This document shows positions 1 to 5,260 of a stretch of 5,329 nt of DNA, piece by piece (the first letter of the stretch is position 1; each line of letters opens with the position of its first letter). The DNA lies in NCBI GenBank assembly GCA_948524275.1, contig CAOSLI010000010.1, forward strand, positions 1-5,329, given 5' to 3'. The position numbers were made by a program, and so were the translations under genes. The notes beneath the pieces were generated by a model. It was not told the DNA's origin. It searched no databases and saw only the letters and a program-made list of their open reading frames with translations. The stretch comes from an uncultured Clostridia bacterium (GTDB lineage Bacteria; Bacillota; Clostridia; TANB77; CAG-508).

Positions 1-7
1 TTAGAAA

Positions 8-284
8 TTGCCTAGTATTTTTGAATTAAAACGGATATAAAATTTATTTTTGGACCAATGAAAATGATGAACCTATTCATGTCCATATTTCAAAGGGAAA
101 TCCAATAGCCAATGCAACTAAAGTTTGGTTAACTCAATCAGGCGGTTGTATTATTTGTCATAATAAAAGTAAAATTCCCGAAAATGAATTAAATATTATA
201 TGTGAAGATATTTCTTTACATTTTTTTCAAATTGTTGAGAAATGGAAAGCAATTCATTCAGGAAATATTAAATTTTATTGTTAA
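8..284 (+). pseudogene. DUF4160 family small protein, frameshifted
   Basis: The + strand encodes a protein of about 91 residues resembling the DUF4160 family, small proteins of unknown function often found beside DUF2442 partners. The body, from 33 to the TAA at 282-284, contains the family-like segments GYKIYFWTNE, EPIHVHI, HNKSKIPENEL and the ending IKFYC. Its natural N-terminus (LPSIFEL, with a TTG codon at 8-10 as the only possible start) is in a different frame: frame 2 at 8-31, then frame 3 from 33. Removing one A from the run at 28-31 restores a continuous reading ELNGYK, so a single-base insertion explains the break. The frame-3 part has an in-frame TAA at 27-29 and no start codon, so it is not translated alone. 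No DUF2442 partner follows. Family assignment is by remembered similarity; the frameshift is visible directly, but a sequencing error is possible. Confidence 0.7.
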
Positions 285-320
285 TATTAAGTTAATAAAT
301 TCTGAAGACATTTCATAGGC

Positions 321-358
321 AAAAATTTGAGCTGTTTCCACTAAGGAGACAGCTCTTT
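321..358 (-). terminator. Terminator-like hairpin after spoVAE
   Basis: An 11-bp stem (329-339 with 345-355, one G-U or A-C type mismatch depending on strand) closes a 5-base loop at 340-344. On the minus strand the stem is followed by AAATTTTT (328 down to 321), which suits a Rho-independent terminator for the spoVA operon ending at 369. On the plus strand it is followed by TTTCCCTTT, a poorer U-tract, but the hairpin lies between two convergent genes and could serve both. The three As between stem and T run make it imperfect. Confidence 0.65.
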
Positions 359-368
359 CCCTTTATCA

Positions 369-755
369 TTATTGCTTTTTTAATTTTGGCTTTGCTACAA
401 GTGATGCAATGTATCCGAAAAATACTGCTGCAGCAATTCCGCCTGCTGATGCTTTAACACCACCAATAAATGCACCAAGAAGTCCTTGCTCTTTTACAGC
501 TTCTAAAGCACCTTTGGCAAGATTAGCACCAAAACCAGTAAGGGGAACAGTAGCACCGCAACCAGCAAAGTCAATTAGTTTTTGGTAAATTCCAAGGCCA
601 CCAAGAACGGCACCAACTGTAACATATATAACTAATATTCTTGCAGGAGTGAGCTTAGTCTTATCGATCAGAATCTGACCAATTATACATAGAATTCCAC
701 CAACAATAAAGCACCAAAGCATTGTCATCCAATTTATACTCTGAAAAAATTCCAT
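369..755 (-). CDS. spoVAE: Stage V sporulation protein AE (SpoVAEb type), DPA channel component
   Basis: This 128-residue hydrophobic protein matches the SpoVAE (SpoVAEb) family, an inner-forespore-membrane component of the SpoVA complex that takes up dipicolinic acid during sporulation and is implicated in its release during germination. Visible family features are VGGILCIIGQ (18-27), DKTKLTPARI (31-40), the FAGCGATVPLTGFG loop (63-76) and a C-terminal hydrophobic segment (about 103-121) ending in a basic tail, PKLKKQ. Three to four membrane segments are likely (about 11-30, 38-60, 90-100 and 103-121). The VGG...GQ and FAG.G...P.TGF motifs recur in SpoVAC, so the two proteins are paralogous. 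The ATG at 755 has a good Shine-Dalgarno sequence, AAAGGAA at 767-761. Unlike the tight spacing upstream, a 115-bp gap holding a palindromic element separates it from spoVAD, so an extra promoter or altered coupling is possible. Length is normal for the family. Confidence 0.96.
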   Translation of the reverse strand: MEFFQSINWMTMLWCFIVGGILCIIGQILIDKTKLTPARILVIYVTVGAVLGGLGIYQKLIDFAGCGATVPLTGFGANLAKGALEAVKEQGLLGAFIGGVKASAGGIAAAVFFGYIASLVAKPKLKKQ

Positions 756-785
756 TTTATTTCCTTTCTTAAGGTCATAAGGACC

Positions 786-805
786 ATAATAAATTTTGTT
801 ATTAT
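786..805. repeat. Small AT inverted repeat upstream of spoVAE
   Basis: ATAATAA (786-792) and TTATTAT (799-805) form a perfect 7-bp inverted repeat with a 6-base spacer. It lies in the spoVAD-spoVAE gap, next to the GC-rich palindromic element. The stem is all A/T, so it would be weak as RNA; it may be part of the same structured insert or chance in AT-rich DNA. Confidence 0.35.
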
Positions 806-829
806 ACTAGGGAGACAAAGGAGTGTCCC
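801..829 (-). promoter_or_regulatory. Possible internal promoter for spoVAE
   Basis: Reading the minus strand, GGGACA (829-824) and a perfect TATAAT (806-801) stand 17 bases apart. This resembles a sigma A promoter with a weak -35 box (4 of 6). It would start transcripts near 795, about 40 bases before the spoVAE ATG. The -35 box lies inside the palindromic element. TATAAT occurs easily by chance in AT-rich DNA, and vegetative expression of a spore gene would be surprising, so this is only a candidate. Confidence 0.25.
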
Positions 830-860
830 TTTGGCCCTGGGCCAAAAGGTCCGTCCCCTT
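811..860. repeat. GC-rich palindromic intergenic element in the spoVA operon
   Basis: These 50 bases are 60 percent G+C by count, far above the AT-rich surroundings. The core is a perfect 8-bp palindrome, TTTGGCCC (830-837) and GGGCCAAA (839-846), around T838, with imperfect pairing beyond it (827-828 with 848-849). An alternative hairpin, CAAAGG (816-821) with CCTTTG (828-833), uses the same bases and excludes the core fold. The two arms also share the related strings GTGTCCC and GGTCCGTCCCC. This style of element resembles dispersed palindromic intergenic repeats of clostridial genomes, but copy number cannot be judged from one window. It lacks a U-tract, so it is not an obvious terminator. 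Confidence 0.6.
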
Positions 861-870
861 GGTTGATTTC

Positions 871-1878
871 TTAAGGCATTTCAATTGAAACAGCATGTGC
901 AATTCCGGGGATTGACTCTCCCTGTTGAGCAGTAGTTGAGTTAGTAAGTGCACCTGTTGCAATTAAAAGCAATTTTTTAATTTTATTTTGTTTCATTAAT
1001 TTAAACAAATATCCAGAAAATACTGTAGCAATGCAGGCACAGCCACTTCCGCCAGAGTGTGTATCTTGTTTTTGTTTATCAAACATAAGAACACCACAAT
1101 CATTATATTTTGGAGCAATATTATATCCCTTTTGTTTTGCTAGTTCACTTAATATATCTTTACCGATATATCCTAGATCGCCTGTAACTATTGCATCATA
1201 GTAATCTGGTGTTCTTCCTGTATCTTCGAAATGTGCACACAAAGTAGCTAGTGCAGCTGGAGCCATCGCTGCTCCCATATTATTTGCATCTTTGATTCCT
1301 AAATCTACAATAGCTCCTGGTGTTACATGAGTTATAAATGGTCCATTACCATTATTACTTAAAACAACTGCTCCAGAACCTGTTACAGTCCATTGACTAG
1401 TAGGAGTTCTTTGATTTCCTAATTCAAGTGGAAATCTAAACTGCTTTTCTGCACTACAAAAGTGGCTAGAAGTAGCACATATGGCATTTTTTATAGCGCC
1501 TGAGTCCATTAAGCAAGATGCTAAGCACATTCCTTCTACAAAAGTTGAGCAAGCACCAAATAGACCGAAAAAAGGTATATTGCTTTCGCGAAGAGCAAAT
1601 GTAGAAGAAATACATTGGTTTAATAAATCACCAGCAAATACAAGGTCAACATCTTTAGCAGCTACTCCAGATTTTGATAAAACTGTATTTACTGTTTCTT
1701 TTACAAATTTACTTTCAGCTTTTTCCCAAGATTCTTCACCCCAAAATTCATCTTCAACGCATTTATCAAAATACTTAGCAAGAGGACCATCAAGTTCTTT
1801 TGGACCAACAATTGCTGCGGCGTCCAAAATTGTAGGTGTATTATCTAACTGAAAAGTTTGTTTTCCTATTTTTTTCAT
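871..1878 (-). CDS. spoVAD: Stage V sporulation protein AD (SpoVAD), DPA-binding thiolase-fold protein
   Basis: This 335-residue protein matches SpoVAD along its whole length (about 338 residues in Bacillus subtilis). SpoVAD is the soluble, membrane-associated SpoVA component that binds dipicolinic acid and is needed for its uptake into the forespore; it has a thiolase-like fold but is not known to act as a thiolase. Visible family segments are GPKELDGPL (25-33), AGDLLNQ (82-88), FGACST (107-112, with C110 at the thiolase nucleophile position), ATSSH (135-139), VTGSGAVVLS (165-174), MGAAMAPAA (201-209), NDCG (259-262), GGSGCAC (276-282), ATGAL (307-311) and SIPGIAHAV (322-330). No transmembrane segment is apparent. 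The ATG at 1878 is preceded by GGAAAGGA, which abuts the spoVAC stop codon; only 15 bases separate the genes, so translational coupling is likely. The gene looks intact. Confidence 0.98.
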   Translation of the reverse strand: MKKIGKQTFQLDNTPTILDAAAIVGPKELDGPLAKYFDKCVEDEFWGEESWEKAESKFVKETVNTVLSKSGVAAKDVDLVFAGDLLNQCISSTFALRESNIPFFGLFGACSTFVEGMCLASCLMDSGAIKNAICATSSHFCSAEKQFRFPLELGNQRTPTSQWTVTGSGAVVLSNNGNGPFITHVTPGAIVDLGIKDANNMGAAMAPAALATLCAHFEDTGRTPDYYDAIVTGDLGYIGKDILSELAKQKGYNIAPKYNDCGVLMFDKQKQDTHSGGSGCACIATVFSGYLFKLMKQNKIKKLLLIATGALTNSTTAQQGESIPGIAHAVSIEMP

Positions 1879-1893
1879 AAAAATTTTCCTTTC

Positions 1894-2337
1894 CTATATA
1901 AAGAAGCAAGCAATTATTCCAATAATTACTGAAGCAGAAATACCGTAAACTAATACTGGACCTGCAACTGTAAACATTTTTGCACCAACTCCCATTACAT
2001 ATCCTTCTGACTTATATTCCATAGCAGGAGATACAATAGAATTTGCAAAACCAGTGATAGGAATAAGTGACCCTGCTCCTGCAAATTTTCCTATTTTATT
2101 AAATACATTTATAGCACTTAAAAAAATTGCAATTCCAATTAAGCTTATAGAAACAACTGTGCTTGACGCTGTTTGGTCTAACCCTTTATATTTACAATAA
2201 AAAAGTATAAGTTGACCAATACAGCATATAAGACCACCAACCCAAAATGCATTAAAACAATTTTTTAAAATAGGCGAATTTGGTGATTTCTTATCTACAT
2301 ATTTTTGATATTCTTTTGGACTTTCTGTTGGATTCAT
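1894..2337 (-). CDS. spoVAC: Stage V sporulation protein AC (SpoVAC), DPA channel membrane protein
   Basis: This 147-residue membrane protein matches SpoVAC (about 150 residues in B. subtilis). In Bacillus SpoVAC has been described as a mechanosensitive channel that helps release dipicolinic acid on germination, and it belongs to the complex that imports it. A polar N-terminal stretch (1-28, with NPTESPKEYQKYVDKKSP) precedes the hallmark FWVGGLICCIGQ (31-42), a second hydrophobic segment (about 58-79), the conserved loop FAGAGSLIPITGFANSI (85-101), the EYKSEG motif (107-112) and a final long hydrophobic stretch (about 114-147). The ATG at 2337 has an excellent ribosome site, AAAGGATGTGA, 10 of 11 bases matching the ideal anti-Shine-Dalgarno partner, ending 6 bases before the start. 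It lies 26 bases after the dodecin-like gene and 15 before spoVAD, all one orientation. It is paralogous to SpoVAE in this operon. Confidence 0.97.
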   Translation of the reverse strand: MNPTESPKEYQKYVDKKSPNSPILKNCFNAFWVGGLICCIGQLILFYCKYKGLDQTASSTVVSISLIGIAIFLSAINVFNKIGKFAGAGSLIPITGFANSIVSPAMEYKSEGYVMGVGAKMFTVAGPVLVYGISASVIIGIIACFFI

Positions 2338-2363
2338 TTTTTATCACATCCTTTCATTAACGA

Positions 2364-2576
2364 TTATTGCTTGGCTTGTTCAACCATAAAAGTTATATCT
2401 AAGTCAACAGAATATTCAGTTATTTTTCCAGCTGCAATTTTTGCACATTGATTAACAATTTTTATAGAAGTAACACCATTTAACGTTTTTGAAACCTCTT
2501 GGACTGTTTGAACTATTGCATCCTTCCATGAAATACTTGATTTTCCTGTAACTTGTATATGTTTTTCAATTCCCAT
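2364..2576 (-). CDS. Dodecin-like small protein, first gene of the spoVA operon
   Basis: A 70-residue protein with the dodecin layout: beta strand (KHIQVTGKS, 5-13), a helix starting at SWKDA (16-20) and running to about 33, then two strands (SIKIVNQCAKI, 37-47 and KITEYSVDLDITFMVE, 51-66). Classical dodecins are twelve-subunit hollow shells that store flavins. The start at 2576 is chosen because AGGAGG (2588-2583) sits 6 bases upstream and the protein then begins MGIEKHIQVTG, as the family does; the longer reading to 2615 adds 13 atypical residues. By alignment to Halobacterium dodecin from memory, the flavin-stacking Trp36 position is Ser37 here and the Gln55 position is Ser56, so canonical flavin binding is doubtful. 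W17 lies in the first helix, not in the flavin pocket. It is followed 26 bases later by spoVAC and preceded by a forespore-type promoter, which suggests a spore-linked role. Its ligand is unknown. Confidence 0.85.
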   Translation of the reverse strand: MGIEKHIQVTGKSSISWKDAIVQTVQEVSKTLNGVTSIKIVNQCAKIAAGKITEYSVDLDITFMVEQAKQ

Positions 2577-2603
2577 ATAAAACCTCCTAAAATAATTTAT
2601 AGT

Positions 2604-2632
2604 TAATATTTCCATATTTATAAAAAATATAC
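2604..2632 (-). promoter_or_regulatory. Candidate forespore (sigma F/G) promoter of the dodecin-spoVA operon
   Basis: On the minus strand GTATA (2632-2628) is followed by GGAAATATTA (2613-2604). GTATA fits the -35 of both sigma F and sigma G. GGAAATATTA fits the sigma F -10 pattern GGNRANAHTR exactly, and its last seven bases, AATATTA, fit sigma G CATNHTA except for the first base, at a 17-base spacing (18 is usual). The spacing for a pure sigma F reading is short. Transcription would begin near 2597, leaving a leader of about 20 bases that contains the AGGAGG site. Consensus patterns are from B. subtilis; AT-richness raises the chance of false matches. Confidence 0.5.
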
Positions 2633-2650
2633 AAAATGCTAATATATATA

Positions 2651-2679
2651 TTGAAAATTTCTAAAAAAAGTAATAAAAT
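2651..2679 (+). promoter_or_regulatory. Sigma A-like promoter of the membrane protein/ABC operon
   Basis: TTGAAA (2651-2656) and TAAAAT (2674-2679) are separated by exactly 17 bases, each matching 5 of 6 consensus positions. A transcript would begin near 2686 and reach the purine-rich ribosome site AAAGGAAAGGAAG at 2697-2709 and the ATG at 2719. The -35 box overlaps the end of the self-complementary AATATATATATT at 2641-2652. The promoter is back to back with the putative forespore promoter; the two -35 boxes are only 18 bases apart. Confidence 0.55.
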
Positions 2680-2718
2680 AATAATCATAAAAATAAAAGG
2701 AAAGGAAGTAAATATAAT

Positions 2719-3381
2719 ATGAGATATCATATTTTAAGATTTGACATTTGGCTTTGTTTATTACTAAGTGTTTTACTTGCTATGGGAACAGGAAAAATAG
2801 CAAATAGTATTTTACCTCAAAAATATGAAGAGCATAAACAAGAACACATAGTAGAAGTAGGTCAAATTGGTGGAAAAGCAAATGACGAAACATTTAGAGC
2901 GAAAAATGTAGAGGATTTATTATCACATGAGACATTTACAATAGAATCAAAGGGCATACAATATATGAATAGAGGTGCAGGATATTACAAAGGAATGTAT
3001 TTATATGCAGTAACACTTCCATCAGGTGAAAAAGTTGCAGCACGTATAAATAATGATTCAGTACTTAGAGGAGATGATATTTATACAGGTATGTCAACAC
3101 TACCAGTTGGAAGAGTTATAAAGGAAGACTTAAGTACAGAAGCAAACTTTTTAAGCCAGATAGAACATTCAGAACCACTTGATAGAAAAGATTTTTACAT
3201 AGATATGGTAGGTGGGGCAGAAATAAAAAGTGAAGAAGATTTTATAGAGCTTCCAGTTATGCTAGTTCAATTAGCAACAGTAGCTATAACATTTCCAATA
3301 TTCCACATGATAGGCTCAAAGATAGGAATATTCCCATGTATCATTCCACCAAAGAAGAAAAAAGAAGAAGAGTGGCAATAA
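2719..3381 (+). CDS. Unrecognised two-pass membrane protein
   Basis: I do not recognise this 220-residue protein. An N-terminal hydrophobic segment (about 9-32, after MRYHILRFD) is too long and lacks a clear cleavage site, so it is more likely an anchor than a cleaved signal. A soluble domain of about 145 residues follows (33-177), rich in charged residues, with strand-like runs such as YYKGMYLYAVTLPSGEKVAARI (in pieces, 89-110). A second hydrophobic segment (about 178-199) leads to a short tail ending in PPKKKKEEEWQ. The basic tail and N-terminal arginines suggest both ends face the cytoplasm with the central domain outside. The ribosome site AAAGGAAAGGAAG ends about 9 bases before the ATG at 2719. 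It is the first gene of a plus-strand run leading to an ABC exporter, so an accessory, sensory or immunity role is possible but not shown. Confidence 0.8.
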   Translation: MRYHILRFDIWLCLLLSVLLAMGTGKIANSILPQKYEEHKQEHIVEVGQIGGKANDETFRAKNVEDLLSHETFTIESKGIQYMNRGAGYYKGMYLYAVTLPSGEKVAARINNDSVLRGDDIYTGMSTLPVGRVIKEDLSTEANFLSQIEHSEPLDRKDFYIDMVGGAEIKSEEDFIELPVMLVQLATVAITFPIFHMIGSKIGIFPCIIPPKKKKEEEWQ

Positions 3382-3390
3382 AATTTTAAG

Positions 3391-3426
3391 AAAGGAGTAT
3401 GATATTTAATATCATATAGAAGTAAA
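3391..3426 (+). promoter_or_regulatory. Leader with inverted repeat between ribosome site and start codon
   Basis: The only good Shine-Dalgarno sequence before the gene at 3427 is AAAGGAG (3391-3397), 29 bases from its ATG, too far for normal use. In between lies a perfect inverted repeat, TATGATATT (3398-3406) and AATATCATA (3408-3416), around T3407. If the RNA folds (8 bp with a 3-base loop), the stem begins directly after the ribosome site and leaves about 10 unpaired bases to the ATG, near the normal distance. A six-codon reading frame (ATG at 3399, stop 3417-3419) starts only one base after the ribosome site, too close to be convincing. The repeat could instead be a protein-binding operator. 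Confidence 0.5.
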
Positions 3427-4008
3427 ATGGAAGAAAAAATTAAAAAGATTAACATAGTTTATTTATTAGGAAGTATATTTGCACCAATTCTAATTTGTTT
3501 AGTATGTTTTGCAATAAGTGCAAAGTTTTTCCCGAAGGGAACAGGAGCAGTTATACTAATTATGGTACCACCAGCGATTGCGTTTGTATGGTGGACATTT
3601 GGACTATCAATGGTTTTTAAGAATAGGACAAAGAATTTTGAAAAAGAATTAGATGGAATGAAATTTAATAGAAATCAGACTTTTTATGGAAAAGGAAAAA
3701 CCGTAATAATAGATTTAGAGCAAGGAAAATTAGGAATAATATTTTTCTGGAATCCATTTAAGACATATATATTACCTGCAAGTAGAATTGAAAAGGCTTG
3801 GGTTGATGATGGCAAAGGTGGAGCAGGATTCTTAGAAGGGAGTAGTAGAGTAAGCTTTTTATTCATAGTTGATGGAATAAAGGTAAGAGTTGATACATTT
3901 ACATCAAATCAGCGTTTTCGTATGGATAGCAACTATATCTTAACAGGAATATCAAAAGCAGATATGATGGTAAAAATGATAGAAGAAGCTCGCTCGAAAT
4001 CTAAATAA
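3427..4008 (+). CDS. Unrecognised membrane protein with C-terminal soluble domain
   Basis: I do not recognise this 193-residue protein. A short charged N-terminus (MEEKIKKIN) precedes two hydrophobic segments (about 10-33 and 40-64) joined by a small loop, SAKFFPKG, so the bulk of the protein (65-193) should lie in the cytoplasm. That part looks rich in beta strands (KTVIIDLEQGKLGIIFFW, 91-108; SFLFIVDGIKVRVDTF, 143-158) with a glycine-rich turn (DDGKGGAGFLEG, 127-138) and a helical end (177-190, KADMMVKMIEEARS). The pattern is reminiscent of membrane-anchored PH-like domains, which is only an impression. The start is set by an in-frame stop at 3400-3402 with no ATG, GTG or TTG between it and 3427. 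It follows the previous gene by 45 bases, and the next gene starts one base after its stop codon. Confidence 0.78.
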   Translation: MEEKIKKINIVYLLGSIFAPILICLVCFAISAKFFPKGTGAVILIMVPPAIAFVWWTFGLSMVFKNRTKNFEKELDGMKFNRNQTFYGKGKTVIIDLEQGKLGIIFFWNPFKTYILPASRIEKAWVDDGKGGAGFLEGSSRVSFLFIVDGIKVRVDTFTSNQRFRMDSNYILTGISKADMMVKMIEEARSKSK

Positions 4009-4009
4009 A

Positions 4010-4357
4010 ATGAATATTATAAGAAAATTGCGAAGCCCATTTCATGACAATTGGTGCAAAGAATGTGGAAAAGATATGGAAATTACATATAAACAGCTAT
4101 ATATGCTTCCACAAACTGTTGGACATTATGTTTCACACGAAAATGCATCATATTATAAGCAAAATTTAATAAAAGTTGACAAAAAGGCAGATATACCAGT
4201 AGGTACATATGCCTGTGGAATTGTTTCATATTATTGTGCAGAATGTGGATACAAGCTTGTAAAGCTATCAATATTTTTGCCTGTAAGAGATAAAGAGCAA
4301 TATGATGATGTAGTATATTTTCATAATGGAGAAATGGATGATTTTTTAAATAAATAG
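4010..4357 (+). CDS. Small protein with two CxxC pairs (probable zinc ribbon)
   Basis: A 115-residue soluble protein of unknown function. CKEC (residues 16-19) and CAEC (76-79) are each followed by glycine, the usual form of zinc-ribbon knuckles, so the pairs likely bind one zinc together although 56 residues separate them; an extra Cys lies at 69. Between them is a segment with several Tyr and Lys residues (about 24-66). No membrane segment is evident. The ATG lies one base after the stop of the preceding gene, with no convincing ribosome site in front (AGAAG at 3981-3985 is too distant), so translation is probably coupled to the upstream gene. Its stop overlaps the ribosome site of the ABC ATPase, placing it firmly in this operon. 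It may be a small cytoplasmic partner or a regulator; nothing in the sequence decides. Confidence 0.75.
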   Translation: MNIIRKLRSPFHDNWCKECGKDMEITYKQLYMLPQTVGHYVSHENASYYKQNLIKVDKKADIPVGTYACGIVSYYCAECGYKLVKLSIFLPVRDKEQYDDVVYFHNGEMDDFLNK

Positions 4358-4368
4358 GAGATAAAAAT

Positions 4369-5259
4369 ATGGGACTTAAGGTAGAAAATGTAAGTAAAAG
4401 CTTTTTAGATAAAAAAGCAGTTGACAATATTTCTTTTGAGTTAGATAAGCCAGGGGTATTTGGACTTTTAGGAACAAATGGAGCAGGTAAGACTACTACG
4501 ATAAGAATGTTACTTGGAATAATAAAGAAGAATTCAGGAAGTATTACTTGGAATGGAAAACAAGTAGAAAGAAAGTCTGTAAACTTTGGGTATTTACCAG
4601 AAGAAAGAGGTGTATATCCAAAAATAAAGGTTTATGATCAGCTAATGTATTTTGCAAAATTAAAAGGAATGCCAGAAAAAGAAGCAGAAGCTTCTATAAA
4701 AAAATGGGCAGAAGTGTTTAAAGTTACAGAATATTTAAATGTTAATGCAGAGAAGTTATCAAAGGGAAATCAACAAAAGATTCAGTTGGTTGCAGCTATT
4801 GTACATAACCCAGAAATGATAATATTAGATGAACCATTTAGTGGGCTAGACCCAGTTAATGCAGAGATTCTTAAAAATGTTATAATTGATTTGGTAAAAG
4901 AAGGCAAGTACATAATAATGTCAAGTCACCAAATGTACTCAATAGAAGAATTTTGCAGTGATATATTAATAATAAATAAAGGAAAGACTGTCTTACAAGG
5001 AAACTTAAAAGAAATTAAAGAAAAGTATCCAGCTAATAGAATAGAACTAATATCAAATGAAAACATTGATAGCTATCTAAAAGAAGCAAATCTTGAAATA
5101 GAAAATTCAAAGAATAATGAGTATACAGTAAAAATAAAAGATGAAAAAGATGCACATAAACTTTTAGAAAAATTAGTTAAAGATAAGATAATAATTGAAA
5201 AATTTGAAATTAAAAAGCCAACATTAAATGATATTTTCATAGAAAAGGTAGGTGAGTAA
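4369..5259 (+). CDS. ABC-2 type exporter ATP-binding protein (NatA/YhaQ-like)
   Basis: A complete 296-residue ABC ATPase that would power export by a membrane permease. Walker A is GTNGAGKT (35-42), the Q-loop region is GYLPEERGVYP (74-84) with Glu where many families have Gln, the signature is LSKGNQQ (130-136, instead of LSGGQ), Walker B is IILDEP (151-156), the D-loop is SGLDP (158-162) and the H-loop histidine is H187. The YLPEERG and LSKGNQQK forms are typical of the NatA/YhaQ group. The stretch after about 213 is a small alpha/beta extension resembling DUF4162, found in YhaQ-type proteins, ending LNDIFIEKVGE. The ribosome site AGGAG (4356-4360) overlaps the upstream stop and sits 8 bases before the ATG. 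The permease gene begins one base after its stop. NatA and YhaQ have been linked to sodium efflux, but the substrate here cannot be read from the sequence. Confidence 0.95.
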   Translation: MGLKVENVSKSFLDKKAVDNISFELDKPGVFGLLGTNGAGKTTTIRMLLGIIKKNSGSITWNGKQVERKSVNFGYLPEERGVYPKIKVYDQLMYFAKLKGMPEKEAEASIKKWAEVFKVTEYLNVNAEKLSKGNQQKIQLVAAIVHNPEMIILDEPFSGLDPVNAEILKNVIIDLVKEGKYIIMSSHQMYSIEEFCSDILIINKGKTVLQGNLKEIKEKYPANRIELISNENIDSYLKEANLEIENSKNNEYTVKIKDEKDAHKLLEKLVKDKIIIEKFEIKKPTLNDIFIEKVGE

Positions 5260-5260
5260 T

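Noticed and set aside
26..35. Programmed ribosomal frameshift at the A run of the DUF4160 gene
   Set aside because: The shift needed is +1, the run is only four As, and there is no stimulatory structure evident; an insertion or read error is simpler.
1481..1852. 123-codon open frame on the + strand inside spoVAD
   Set aside because: It lies antisense to the strongly supported spoVAD gene, its product resembles no family, and it has no convincing ribosome site.
2577..2615. N-terminal extension of the dodecin-like protein to an ATG at 2613-2615
   Set aside because: The extension falls across the AGGAGG site and the proposed promoter region, and the added residues are unlike the family start.
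2641..2652. Self-complementary AATATATATATT as an operator between the divergent promoters
   Set aside because: Simple alternating A/T is common in such AT-rich intergenic DNA; without conservation it cannot be called a site.
3399..3419. Six-codon leader peptide ahead of the gene at 3427
   Set aside because: Its ATG is only one base from the ribosome site, and it is made wholly of the inverted repeat, so it is more likely a by-product of that repeat.
3267..3455. 62-codon minus-strand open frame over the end of one membrane gene and start of the next
   Set aside because: Antisense shadow; the run of Phe comes from the Lys-rich tail of the + strand gene.
3684..3866. 60-codon minus-strand open frame
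   Set aside because: Antisense shadow of the membrane protein gene at 3427-4008, with no ribosome site or recognisable product.
4083..4427. 114-codon minus-strand open frame
   Set aside because: Antisense to the CxxC protein and the start of the ABC ATPase, both in a clear operon; composition is low-complexity Leu/His/Ile.
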